This document shows, piece after piece, positions 1 through 8,551 of a DNA stretch of 30,999 nt. Source of the stretch: Candidatus Segatella caccae. GTDB taxonomy: Bacteria > Bacteroidota > Bacteroidia > Bacteroidales > Bacteroidaceae. Each line of letters starts with the position of its first letter. Within the stretch, counting starts at the first letter, position 1. The position numbers and the translations under genes were made by a program. The notes beneath the pieces were generated by a model. That model did not search any database, was not told the DNA's origin, and saw only the letters and a program-made list of their open reading frames with translations. The stretch lies in contig USOQ01000025.1 of the NCBI GenBank assembly GCA_900556395.1, forward strand, positions 1 to 30,999. Reading direction: 5' to 3'.

Positions 1-2
1 TG

Positions 3-2729
3 ATCGACGACTCCAAGTCATTGAACGAGGTCGTTGTCATCGGTTATGGTCGTGCCAAGAAAGACGACTTGACGGGTGCGGTTACTGCCATTAAGCCAGA
101 CGACATGAATCATGGTCTTGTTACCAATGCTCAAGACATGATGAGTGGTAAGATTGCAGGTGTTAATGTCATCTCTAATGGTGGTACTCCTGGTGGTGGT
201 TCTACAATTCGTATTCGTGGTGGTGCTTCTCTGAGTGCTTCTAACGACCCATTGATTGTTATCGATGGTTTGGCTATGGATAACAATGGTGTGCAAGGTT
301 TGTCTAACCCATTGTCTATGGTTAACCCTAACGATATCGAGAGCTTCACTGTATTGAAGGATGCTTCTGCTACAGCCATCTATGGTTCTCGTGCTTCTAA
401 TGGTGTCATCATCATTACCACCAAGAAGGGTTCAAAATCTGGTAAGATTCGCGTTTTATATAACGGAAACATGTCTATCAGTTCTGTTATCAAGAGACTT
501 GACGTGATGGATGGTGACGAATATCGCAGCTTTATTGCCAATGTTTATGGCACCGACAGCGAGCAATACAGCAAGCTCGGTAATGCAAACACTGATTGGC
601 AGAAAGAGATTTTCCGCGATGCTTTCAGCACAGACCACAACGTGTCTATGTCGGGAAATATAGCAGGACAGCCATTCCGTGCATCTTTGGGCGCTACTAT
701 CCAGAATGGTGTAATCAAGACTTCTACTTTCAGCCGTTTGACTGGTAGCTTGAGTTATGCTCCTTCATTCTTCGACAAGCACTTGAACGTCAATGCCAAC
801 TTGAAGGGTATGTGGGCAAAGAACCGCTATGCAGATGGTAGCGTTGTAGGCGATGCTCTGACATTCGACCCGACTCAGCCTGTTTATGCAGACGGTGCAG
901 ACTACATGACTTCATTTGGTGGTTACTTCCAATGGACAGGTAAGAATGAGTATGGTGACGCTTCATGGCCTTTGGCATACAACAACCTTGCACAAGCCAA
1001 CCCTGTTTCTACTCTTGACTTACAGCAGAATCGCGCCATCTCACGCTCTTTGATTGGTAACTTGGAGTTGGACTATAAGTTTCATTTCTTGCCCGACTTG
1101 CGCATCCACATCAATGGTGGTATGGACTTGTCTAAGGGTAGACAGACCAACAATATCGACCCACGTTCTGCCAGCAACAACTATTATGGTTATCACGGAC
1201 AGGATGTAACCGACAAATATAACTTGTCTTTCTCTTCTTATTTACAGTATGCAAAGGAATTGGGTATCCACAACTTCGATATCATGGGTGGTTACGAGTG
1301 GCAACACTTCCATCGCAAGGGTACCAACATCGGTTGGGGTATGTATCCAGAAACTCATCCAAGCAAAGCTGGTCAGAAGTACAACGAAGTAAATAACGAA
1401 TGGGCAAACGAGGCTTATCTCGTTTCTTTCTTCGGTCGTCTGAACTACACATTGATGGATCGCTATATGTTGACAGCTACCTTCCGTGCCGATGGTTCTT
1501 CTAAGTTCAACAAAGACAACCGTTGGGGTTACTTCCCATCAGTAGCTTTGGCATGGAAGCTCAACCAGGAGAACTTCCTCAAGGACGTTTCTTGGCTTTC
1601 TGACTTGAAACTTCGCGCAGGTTACGGTATCACAGGTCAGCAGGAAGGTGTTGGCGAGTACACATATTTCAAATCATATACAGTAAACCGTGAGCATGCC
1701 TTTTATCCAATCTTTGGTAGTGACGATAAGGGTATCACATCACGTCCTAATGCTTACAACCTCGGTTTGACATGGGAGAAGACCACTACTTGGAATGCTG
1801 GTTTGGACTTTGGCGCCCTGAACGGTCGCTTCAATGCAAGTGTTGACTTCTACTACCGCAAGACTAAGGACTTGTTGCAAAACGTAACTGTATCTGCAGG
1901 TAGCAACTTCAAGAACTCAGTAATGACCAACGTAGGTGAACTTTCTAATACGGGTGTTGAGTTCTCTATGGGTGGTAAAGTTATCCAGAAGAAGGACTTC
2001 GTATGGGATTTGCAATACAACATTACTTGGAACAAGAATAAGATCCTCTCTATGACAACAGGCGACCGTCCTGGCTATTATATCCCAGCAGGTGGTATCT
2101 CTCAAGGTACAGGTAACACCATCCAGGGACAGGCAGTAGGTCATCCAGCTTACTCATTCTTGGTTTACCAGCAGGTATACGACAAGGATGGAAAACCATT
2201 GGAGAATGTATTCGTTGACCGCAACGGTGATGGCATCATCAGCGACGCAGACCGCTACTACTATAAGAAGCCTGCAGCAGACGTCTTGATGGGTCTCTCT
2301 TCTAAGATGATCTACAAAGACTGGGATTTCAGCTTCTCACTCCGTGCAAGTTTGAACAATTATGTTTACAACGATGTCTACTCTAACAACTGTAATCAGG
2401 GTGAAGCTTCAATTTATGCACAGTCTGGCTTCTTCACCAACTTCGTAAAGAACCACCTTGGTATCGGCTTCAAGGGAGTAGGAAACTACTACATGTCTGA
2501 CCTCTTCGTTCAGAATGCATCTTTCTTGAAGTGTGATAACATTACACTCGGTTACTCTTTCCGTGACTTGTGGGGATACAACATCACTGGTCGTGTATAC
2601 GGAACAGTACAGAATGTATTCACTATCACAAATTATAAAGGACTCGACCCAGAGGTTTCTGGCGGTATAGACAACAACATCTATCCACGCCCATTTGTAG
2701 CTATGATTGGTTTGAGCCTCAACTTCTAA
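3..2729 (+). CDS. susC: SusC-family TonB-dependent outer-membrane transporter (5' partial)
   Basis: This is the outer-membrane channel that imports maltooligosaccharides with energy from TonB. The reading frame is already open at base 3 (IDDSKSLNEVVVIGYG), so signal peptide, carboxypeptidase-like domain and true start lie before the window. The TTG at 21 is an internal codon, not a start. The visible part opens with the classic SusC junction EVVVIGYG..K..LTGAV. A plug domain follows to about visible residue 130 (IRIRG, PLIVIDG, LKDASATAIYGSRASNGVIIITT). The rest is a long beta-barrel that ends in LSLNF, a typical final strand with terminal aromatic residue. About 908 residues are visible; full SusC proteins run near 1000. 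susD follows after 19 nt, the usual operon pairing. Starch specificity is inferred from the neighbouring SusE/F, GH97 and GH13 genes, not from the transporter itself. Confidence 0.95.
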   Translation: MDDSKSLNEVVVIGYGRAKKDDLTGAVTAIKPDDMNHGLVTNAQDMMSGKIAGVNVISNGGTPGGGSTIRIRGGASLSASNDPLIVIDGLAMDNNGVQGLSNPLSMVNPNDIESFTVLKDASATAIYGSRASNGVIIITTKKGSKSGKIRVLYNGNMSISSVIKRLDVMDGDEYRSFIANVYGTDSEQYSKLGNANTDWQKEIFRDAFSTDHNVSMSGNIAGQPFRASLGATIQNGVIKTSTFSRLTGSLSYAPSFFDKHLNVNANLKGMWAKNRYADGSVVGDALTFDPTQPVYADGADYMTSFGGYFQWTGKNEYGDASWPLAYNNLAQANPVSTLDLQQNRAISRSLIGNLELDYKFHFLPDLRIHINGGMDLSKGRQTNNIDPRSASNNYYGYHGQDVTDKYNLSFSSYLQYAKELGIHNFDIMGGYEWQHFHRKGTNIGWGMYPETHPSKAGQKYNEVNNEWANEAYLVSFFGRLNYTLMDRYMLTATFRADGSSKFNKDNRWGYFPSVALAWKLNQENFLKDVSWLSDLKLRAGYGITGQQEGVGEYTYFKSYTVNREHAFYPIFGSDDKGITSRPNAYNLGLTWEKTTTWNAGLDFGALNGRFNASVDFYYRKTKDLLQNVTVSAGSNFKNSVMTNVGELSNTGVEFSMGGKVIQKKDFVWDLQYNITWNKNKILSMTTGDRPGYYIPAGGISQGTGNTIQGQAVGHPAYSFLVYQQVYDKDGKPLENVFVDRNGDGIISDADRYYYKKPAADVLMGLSSKMIYKDWDFSFSLRASLNNYVYNDVYSNNCNQGEASIYAQSGFFTNFVKNHLGIGFKGVGNYYMSDLFVQNASFLKCDNITLGYSFRDLWGYNITGRVYGTVQNVFTITNYKGLDPEVSGGIDNNIYPRPFVAMIGLSLNF

Positions 2730-2748
2730 ACATTTAAAATAGATAGTT

Positions 2749-4314
2749 ATGAAACTGAATAAAAATATCAAGAATCTACTTCCTATTGCAGCTTTCGCTC
2801 TTTCATTGACAGCAACGTCATGTGTCAGCGACCTGGATGTAGATCCTACAATTGATAAGAATACGGATATCACATTCAATCAAGATGCGAATTTCCGTAA
2901 GATTTATGCCAACATGGCATTGACAGGTCAGAAAGGTCCTGACGGTAATGCCGATATTGCAGACATCGATGAAGGTACATCAGATTTCTTCCGCCAGTTG
3001 TGGTGCATGAATGAGCTTCCTACAGACGAAGCCATCTGTTCTTGGGGTGACGCAGGTATTCCTGAATATAATTACGGTACTTGGGATGCATCTCATGGTA
3101 TGGTAACTTGTGAGTATTATCGCTTGTATATGGGTATTTCTCTTTGCAACGAGTTCTTGACAAAGACAGAAGGACTTACAGACGACCACACCAAGACTGA
3201 ACGTGCAGAGGCTCGTTTTATGCGTGCCATGTACTACTATTATGCAACCGACTTCTTCGGCAATGTACCTTTCATGACCGTAGTGTCAGAGGAACTGGCT
3301 CCTCAGAAGTCTCGTGCAGAAATCTGCAAGTTCATCGAGGACGAATTGCTTGACTGCGTTAAGGACATGAAGGCTCCAGGTACAAATACCTACGGCCGTG
3401 CCGACCAGGCTGCCGCTTGGTTGCTCCTCGCTCGTTTGTATCTCAACTCTGAAGTTTACACAGGTACTGCCCGTTGGGAAGATGCTGCAATCTATGCTAA
3501 GAAAGTAATGGATTCTACATACGATCTCAGCCCTTCATACAAGAACCTGTTCATGGGTGATAATGACAAAAATGGCGCTCAGATTGAGATTATCCTTCCT
3601 ATCCTTCAGGATGGTATCCAGACACAGAACTACGGTGGTTCTCTCTTCTTGATTGCTTCTACACACAAGGATGATATGCCAAGTACTGGTACAAGTGAGA
3701 ACTGGGCTGGTAACCGTGCTCGCAAGCAGTTGATCGACAAGTTCTTCTCAGGAAAGGCTCCTAACGGAGATGTCGACGAAATGGTAAGTGCAGCAAAGGA
3801 CGACCGCGCTATGTTCTATGGTAAGGATCGTACTTTGGAAATCAAGAAACCTTCTGACTTCAAGCAGGGCTTCTCTTGCGCCAAGTTTACCAACCTTCAC
3901 GCAGACGGTTCTGCTACTCACGACTCTAAGTTCGTTGATATGGACGTTCCTTTCATGCGTGCAGCTGAGGCATGGCTTACTTATGCAGAGGCAGAGAAGC
4001 GTCTGGGTAACGACGGCGAATGTAAGATGGCTATTGACTATCTGAGAAATCGTGCTGGCAAATATACACAGCCTAAGTATTCTCTTAATGAAATCTGCGA
4101 TGAGTGGGCTCGTGAGTTCTTCTACGAGGGTCGCCGTCGTATGGATTTGATTCGCTTCGGCAAATTCGGTGGCGATTCTGACTATACATGGGAATGGAAA
4201 GGTGGTAGCAAGGATGGTGGAACCATTGAGGCAAGCCGCAATGTTTATGGTATTCCAACCAAGGAGTGTGTTGCCAACAGCAACATCAAGCAAAATCCTG
4301 GTTACGGAGACTAA
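2749..4314 (+). CDS. susD: SusD/RagB-family surface glycan-binding lipoprotein
   Basis: SusD proteins sit as a lid on the SusC barrel and bind the glycan at the cell surface. The 521-residue product starts with a lipoprotein signal (KNIKNLLPIAAFALSLTATSC, lipid-bearing Cys at about residue 25). An acidic stretch (VSDLDVDP) follows, as expected for Bacteroidetes surface lipoproteins. RagB/SusD features include the helical TPR-like segment ERAEARFMRAMYYYYATDFFGNVP (given here by its ends: ERAEAR to FGNVP, about residues 150-175), the EAWLTYAEAEKRLG motif near residue 405, WAREFFYEGRRRMDLIRFGKF near 445 (ends WAREF and RFGKF), and the terminal QNPGYGD typical of the family. It starts 19 nt after susC and is followed by two starch-binding lipoproteins, so it is probably the maltooligosaccharide-binding SusD. 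Substrate is inferred from context. Confidence 0.95.
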   Translation: MKLNKNIKNLLPIAAFALSLTATSCVSDLDVDPTIDKNTDITFNQDANFRKIYANMALTGQKGPDGNADIADIDEGTSDFFRQLWCMNELPTDEAICSWGDAGIPEYNYGTWDASHGMVTCEYYRLYMGISLCNEFLTKTEGLTDDHTKTERAEARFMRAMYYYYATDFFGNVPFMTVVSEELAPQKSRAEICKFIEDELLDCVKDMKAPGTNTYGRADQAAAWLLLARLYLNSEVYTGTARWEDAAIYAKKVMDSTYDLSPSYKNLFMGDNDKNGAQIEIILPILQDGIQTQNYGGSLFLIASTHKDDMPSTGTSENWAGNRARKQLIDKFFSGKAPNGDVDEMVSAAKDDRAMFYGKDRTLEIKKPSDFKQGFSCAKFTNLHADGSATHDSKFVDMDVPFMRAAEAWLTYAEAEKRLGNDGECKMAIDYLRNRAGKYTQPKYSLNEICDEWAREFFYEGRRRMDLIRFGKFGGDSDYTWEWKGGSKDGGTIEASRNVYGIPTKECVANSNIKQNPGYGD

Positions 4315-4348
4315 TCACCTATCAATAACATAGTAAAAATTGAATAAT

Positions 4349-5482
4349 ATGAAAAAGTTATCAATATTAGCAACCTTATTTGTAGGTTTGTTTCTGACAG
4401 CTTCCTGCGACTCTGACAGAGACTCCAATCCAACACTTGAGCAGCCAAGCTCTTTCGTGTTGAACACACCTGCAATTGCAGATGCAACCTACGACTTGGA
4501 TCACGCAACAACATTCAAGTTGACAACATCGCAACCAGATTATGGATACACAGCTGCAACAACCTATTACATTCAGGCATCACTCCATGCAGATATGTCT
4601 GACTACCTGGAAGTTTCAGCAACATCTCATAACGTAAACATAGAGACTAAAGCTTCTAAGTTGGCAAATGCTGTAACACAGCTGATGCTGAATGCTGGCA
4701 AGGAAGAGGCTGATTTCCCTCTTACAACACCAGTATACATCAGACTCCGTGCTTCATTGGGAAGCTCAAATGGCGAAGGTGAAGTTCTTTCAAATACAAT
4801 CGAACTAAAGAATGTTCGCACTTCATTCTGTCTGCCTCCTGTAGAATTACCTACAACCATGTACGTAAAGGGTAGCTTCAACAACTGGAGCTGGGATGAG
4901 AAGAAGGTCATCAAGATGGTTCAGGTCAATGGAGCTGAGAACGAGTTCTGGCACTTGGTTTGGATCGATGGTGATGGTATCAAGTTCAACTATGAGGCCT
5001 CTGACTCAGAAGGTCAGTTGATGGGCTATGAGGGCTGCACTATCACTGGTGAGGCTGCAGGCGATATCATTGACAACAATGGCAACATTGCCAGCAACAA
5101 CCCAGGATGGTATCTGCTCTATATCCAGACCGAGCTTGACAAACGAGACATTATCTATACAGTCAACGTATTGAGACCTCATGTATGGTTGATAGGTGAT
5201 GTCATGGGTCAAGTTTGGGACGAAGAAAATCCTGCGGGCTTATTCACTGTACCTACAACTGCTGATGGCGAATTTGTTTCTCCTGCATTCCTCGGAGCTG
5301 GTGATATCCGTGCATATGTGAAGTTGCCAGGCACAGAATGGTGGAAGACTGAGTTCATCATCAACAAGGAAAAGGGCAAGGTAGACTACCGTGGCCTTGG
5401 CGGAGACCAGTATCGTGTATCTGCTACTGTTGGACAGAAGTTCTACATCAACTTCTCTAATGAGAACGCAAGAGTAGAATAA
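4349..5482 (+). CDS. SusE-like starch-binding outer-membrane lipoprotein
   Basis: This is a non-catalytic surface lipoprotein that probably helps hold starch near SusCD. I place the start at the ATG at 4349 (MKKLSILATLFVG), which gives a clean lipoprotein signal with LTASC at residues 16-20; an upstream TTG at 4340 would only add three residues. After the Cys comes an acidic run (DSDRDSNP). Then follows a SusE-type N-terminal beta domain (NPTLEQPSSFVLNTPA, about 28-140) and two carbohydrate-binding-like beta domains. The first is marked by MYVKGSFNNWSWD near residue 170; the second begins at PHVWLIGDVMGQVWDEENP. The product has 377 residues, similar to SusE. It lies 34 nt after susD. A 10-bp hairpin separates it from the next gene. 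Whether it is a strict SusE orthologue is uncertain, because SusE and SusF diverge quickly. Confidence 0.88.
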   Translation: MKKLSILATLFVGLFLTASCDSDRDSNPTLEQPSSFVLNTPAIADATYDLDHATTFKLTTSQPDYGYTAATTYYIQASLHADMSDYLEVSATSHNVNIETKASKLANAVTQLMLNAGKEEADFPLTTPVYIRLRASLGSSNGEGEVLSNTIELKNVRTSFCLPPVELPTTMYVKGSFNNWSWDEKKVIKMVQVNGAENEFWHLVWIDGDGIKFNYEASDSEGQLMGYEGCTITGEAAGDIIDNNGNIASNNPGWYLLYIQTELDKRDIIYTVNVLRPHVWLIGDVMGQVWDEENPAGLFTVPTTADGEFVSPAFLGAGDIRAYVKLPGTEWWKTEFIINKEKGKVDYRGLGGDQYRVSATVGQKFYINFSNENARVE

Positions 5483-5495
5483 GATTATCAAAAAT

Positions 5496-5526
5496 TGACC
5501 GTCTTCGAGTAACACCAAGACGGTCA
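5496..5526 (+). other. Intercistronic hairpin between SusE-like and SusF-like genes
   Basis: A perfect 10-bp inverted repeat (TGACCGTCTT at 5496-5505, AAGACGGTCA at 5517-5526) with an 11-nt loop lies between two genes of the sus operon. No T-run follows, so it is not a normal terminator. It may stabilise or mark a processing point in the mRNA. Confidence 0.7.
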
Positions 5527-5557
5527 TACAAATCAAACTTTTAAAAGAAATAAAGTC

Positions 5558-6835
5558 ATGAAAAAAATATTTCAATTAGTACTGCTACTTGGATTCATGG
5601 GCTTCACCTTAGCTTCATGTGATGAAGATTACAAGGACTGGGCGGGCGTACAGACCACTACTCCAGAAAGTGCAATTACCATACCTGGTTATCAGGCTAC
5701 AGGAGTAAGTGCTATCGACTTGAAACAGGTAACAACCGACGACGTTACTATCTTCAACTTAAGTTCTGCTACATTGCCTGCAGGATTCGAGCTGAAAGAT
5801 GTTCGTATTGAACTTAGCGCAGACGAAATAGCAACAACTACCATCAACACCACAAATGATGGTAAGGCAGAGAAGGTGGTACTTAAAAAATTTGTAGAAA
5901 AGAACTACGGTAAAGACCCTATTGCACGTTCATTCGTAGGTCATGTATTCGCAAGTGCTATAAAAGACGGTGAGGCTGTTCTTGTAGATGCTGGTAAGGT
6001 TGATGTTACTCTTACATCTCCTGGTCTTGTGTCAAGCTATAAGCTTGTCATCAATGACGGTGAGGCTGAATTCCCATTGGCAAACAATGGTTCTTCTTCA
6101 TACGAGGATCCTAACTTCAAGGGCACTATTACCACTACTATCGACAACTCAACATGGCAGGTCGTAGCCGAGGATGGTGAGGTTCTCGCATCTGGAAAGA
6201 TTGAGAATGTAGGCAAGTATATCTTCTCTGTAAATGTGAAGACAGATATGGCTGAGGTAAACAAGGCTCCATCATTCCTCTACATGAAGGGCGATGCTAA
6301 CGGCTGGGATGGATATGATGTTCTTGAATGCGTCAACCAAGAAGGAACTCAATTCCGCGGTTTCATGTACCTCAACCAGAATGGTTTCAAGTTCTGTACT
6401 CAGAAAGACTGGAGTGGTACAAATTATGGTGAAGACTTCAAAACAGAAGGCAATCCGCCAAACATCACAATGACTGAGCCTGCAGGTTACTATCAGGTAG
6501 ATGTAGACTTGTCTGCCAAAACTTACACATTGACTCCTATCACTACTATCGGTATTATCGGTTCTGCTGCTCCTAACGGATGGGATAGTGACGTAGATTT
6601 GACTTACAATGTGGAAGAGCGCTGCTGGGAAGTCAAGGACATTAAGCTGGAAGAAGGTGAATGTAAATTTCGTGCTAATGATGAATGGAAAATGCAGTGG
6701 GGATATGATGGTGAGAAGTTTGTCTTCTCAAACAATGCTCCTGCGGTACAGTTCATACCAGAAGCAGGTACATACGACATCAAGCTCTATGCTTGGATCA
6801 CTGGCTATGCCAAGTGTGAATTTATCAAGAAGTAA
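5558..6835 (+). CDS. SusF/SusE-family starch-binding outer-membrane lipoprotein
   Basis: The product is a second surface-exposed glycan-binding lipoprotein of the operon, 425 residues, without catalytic motifs. The signal peptide MKKIFQLVLLLGFMGFTLASC puts the lipidated Cys at residue 21, followed by the acidic DEDYKDW. The N-terminal half (about 25-230) resembles the beta-sandwich region of SusE/SusF-type proteins. Two related binding repeats then follow, one starting SFLYMKGDANGWDGYD (near residue 240) and one starting TIGIIGSAAPNGWDSD (near 328). Each carries the NGWD tryptophan expected in starch-contacting loops of this family. It is the last gene of the operon: a strong hairpin terminator follows 27 nt downstream. 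No SusG-type amylase gene follows, unlike the classic Bacteroides thetaiotaomicron sus operon. Confidence 0.86.
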   Translation: MKKIFQLVLLLGFMGFTLASCDEDYKDWAGVQTTTPESAITIPGYQATGVSAIDLKQVTTDDVTIFNLSSATLPAGFELKDVRIELSADEIATTTINTTNDGKAEKVVLKKFVEKNYGKDPIARSFVGHVFASAIKDGEAVLVDAGKVDVTLTSPGLVSSYKLVINDGEAEFPLANNGSSSYEDPNFKGTITTTIDNSTWQVVAEDGEVLASGKIENVGKYIFSVNVKTDMAEVNKAPSFLYMKGDANGWDGYDVLECVNQEGTQFRGFMYLNQNGFKFCTQKDWSGTNYGEDFKTEGNPPNITMTEPAGYYQVDVDLSAKTYTLTPITTIGIIGSAAPNGWDSDVDLTYNVEERCWEVKDIKLEEGECKFRANDEWKMQWGYDGEKFVFSNNAPAVQFIPEAGTYDIKLYAWITGYAKCEFIKK

Positions 6836-6861
6836 TCACCAAGACTTCAACAATAATCATT

Positions 6862-6893
6862 AGGCGGCTCTCTTATCGGGAGCCGCCTTTTTT
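6862..6893 (+). terminator. Rho-independent terminator of the susCDEF operon
   Basis: A 9-bp perfect GC-rich stem (AGGCGGCTC at 6862-6870, GAGCCGCCT at 6880-6888) is followed by a run of T to 6893. It lies 27 nt after the SusF-like stop codon and should end the susC-D-E-F transcript. Confidence 0.93.
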
Positions 6894-7015
6894 ATTGCTT
6901 TATTGCCCTCTTGCCAACCATTTCGCAAAAAAAGCGGTCGCTGACAAAGTAGCTACGTTGCGCAAATTACGCAATAATTATCGAGACTACCAAATATTTT
7001 CAAGTTTTTTAATAA

Positions 7016-7474
7016 TTATCCCATGTTGTCAAACAAGTCATCCATTGTCAGTTGTACTTGTGCAATTGCTGAATGGGCATTGGGGCGGATACCGAATGTA
7101 GTTATTAGCGTAGGCAAGATGCCATGCCGAACACCTGTCTCTTCTACAAAATCAGCCATACGGGTGCGAATATGTAACTCTTCTTCCTTCGTAATCGTAT
7201 AAGGAGATTGTGTATACTTAATCTCACAAAGATTGATGAGATGGTCTGCTCGTTCTATCAACAAGCCTATCTGTGCTGCTGGAGTAGAGCACTTGCGATT
7301 CTTCAGCCAAATCGGAGGAAAAACGCTCGATTTGGCTGTTGTTTGTTCATATTCTGCACCATCATTTGGTTGTTTAGAGATTTTGTTGTACTTTTGTTTA
7401 AGCTGTGCAAACGTTTGCACGCGATTTTCTTGATTTAAGTCAACTAAAACGAACATCTTTAGTAAGATTTGCAT
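7016..7474 (-). pseudogene. Decayed C-terminal end of an AAA ATPase with DUF234/nuclease-like domain
   Basis: The open frame would encode 152 residues, but only the C-terminal ~95 look like a real protein. AQIGLLIERADHLINLCEIKY, then YTITKEEE, TRMADFVEETGVRHG, LITTFGIRPNAH and LTMDDLFD match my recollection of the end of Bacteroidales AAA-family ATPases with a DUF234/PD-(D/E)XK-like C-terminus (usual forms: GAQIDLLIDRAD, INLCEMKYS, TLDDLF). The whole ATPase part with Walker motifs is missing. The front of the frame (about 7320-7474) runs through the operator and the -7 element of the lacI gene, so it is not original coding sequence. I read this as a gene remnant left after a rearrangement next to the sus operon. 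It could only be functional if the nuclease-like fold acts alone, which I consider unlikely. Confidence 0.75.
7405..7420. promoter_or_regulatory. LacI-type operator upstream of the lacI-MFS genes
   Basis: The 16-bp sequence GTGCAAACGTTTGCAC is a perfect palindrome with the central CG typical of LacI/CcpA-family operators. Its centre lies 61.5 bp before the first base of the -7 element at 7474. The same 14-bp core recurs at 12665-12678. The natural candidate binder is the LacI-family protein encoded at 7501. The distance from the promoter fits activation better than simple repression (inference). Confidence 0.8.
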
Positions 7475-7481
7475 AATTTTG
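7474..7481 (+). promoter_or_regulatory. -7 promoter element for lacI-family gene
   Basis: TAATTTTG matches the Bacteroidetes TAnnTTTG -7 consensus, 19 nt before the ATG at 7501. No good TTTG -33 box is present at the expected 19-21 nt distance (around 7450), which fits a promoter that needs an activator. Confidence 0.5.
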
Positions 7482-7500
7482 CATACAACACTAACAATCT

Positions 7501-8526
7501 ATGAATGAGAAGACCATAATAACGATGAAAGATATAGCTCGCGAGTTAGGCGTGTCTATCGCTACGGTGAGCAGAGCTTTGAAGGACAGCCCTCGTATCA
7601 GTGCTGTCCAGAAAGAGCGTATACAGGCTTATGCCAGAGAGCATAACTTCTGTCCCAATGTCATAGGCGAAGCCCTTAGGTATAGTAAGGTGCAACCTAT
7701 GAAGGTCATTGGTGTCATAGTTCCTGAGTTTGCTCATTATTATTTCTCTACAGTACTTTCAGGTATCGAGGAGGAGGCTCGTGCACGAGGTTATCGTGTG
7801 ATGGTGGCGCAGAGTAACGAGCGATACGACAAGGAGGTAGCCATCTGTGAAGACTTCTATAAGAATAAGGTATGTGGCATCATTGTGTCACAAGCCAAAG
7901 ATACCAAGCATTATGATCATTTTCAGCGTTTGATGAATAATGGTGTGCCTTTGGTGTTCTACGACAGAATCTGTACAGGAGTAAACTGTTCGAGAGTGGT
8001 GGTAGACGACTATATGGGTGCCTTTACAGCAGTGACCCATCTCATCGACTCGGGCTGCAAGAAGATAGCCTTCTATGGTTCGCCGATGAATCTGGAAATC
8101 TCCAAGAATAGATACAATGGTTATCATGACGCCTTGAAGAAACATGGTCTGGAAGAATTCCCCCCCTATGTGAAAATCTGCGACAACCGGGCAGAGGCAG
8201 AGGCTGTGACCCCCGAACTTCTGAATATGGAAGATCGCCCTGATGCTTTCTTTGCTGTGAACGATGATACGGCTATTGGTATTCTCTATACTGCTAAGCG
8301 TATGGGATTGAATGTGCCAGATGATATTAGTATCTGTGGTTTTACCAATGGTCAGCGAGCTAAGGCTTGCGACCCGATGCTTACTACGGTGGATCAACGA
8401 GGTTTTGCTGTTGGTGAGGAAGCTGTCAATATCCTTATTGACCAGGTGGAAGGCTCTATCCCGATGGAGGATGTAGAGAAGCGAGTGGTGAGAACCCGAC
8501 TGGTGGTGCGTGGTACGACCCGATAA
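7501..8526 (+). CDS. LacI-family transcriptional regulator
   Basis: This is a sugar-responsive DNA-binding regulator of 341 residues, the usual LacI-family length. The N-terminal helix-turn-helix is clear: MKDIARELGVSIATVSRALK (residues 9-28) followed by the hinge region PNVIGEALRYSK (about 51-62). The periplasmic-binding-protein-like effector domain starts at MKVIGVIVPEFAHYYFSTVL and runs to the C-terminus, with characteristic GIIVSQ, RVVVDDYMGAF, FFAVNDDTAIGIL and DISICGFTNG segments. ATG at 7501 is the start; an internal ATG at residue 9 is also possible. The MFS transporter follows after 25 nt, so the two are probably co-transcribed. A perfect LacI-type operator lies upstream and another before the GH97 gene. 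The protein therefore probably controls itself, the transporter and the downstream glucosidase. The inducer is unknown; maltose or a maltodextrin derivative is the obvious guess. Confidence 0.93.
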   Translation: MNEKTIITMKDIARELGVSIATVSRALKDSPRISAVQKERIQAYAREHNFCPNVIGEALRYSKVQPMKVIGVIVPEFAHYYFSTVLSGIEEEARARGYRVMVAQSNERYDKEVAICEDFYKNKVCGIIVSQAKDTKHYDHFQRLMNNGVPLVFYDRICTGVNCSRVVVDDYMGAFTAVTHLIDSGCKKIAFYGSPMNLEISKNRYNGYHDALKKHGLEEFPPYVKICDNRAEAEAVTPELLNMEDRPDAFFAVNDDTAIGILYTAKRMGLNVPDDISICGFTNGQRAKACDPMLTTVDQRGFAVGEEAVNILIDQVEGSIPMEDVEKRVVRTRLVVRGTTR

Positions 8527-8551
8527 ACGAAAACAATAAAACAAATATAAT

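Noticed and set aside
7208..7438. Small plus-strand frames opposite the ATPase remnant
   Set aside because: Cys/Leu-rich translations without similarity; the minus strand gives recognisable protein sequence.
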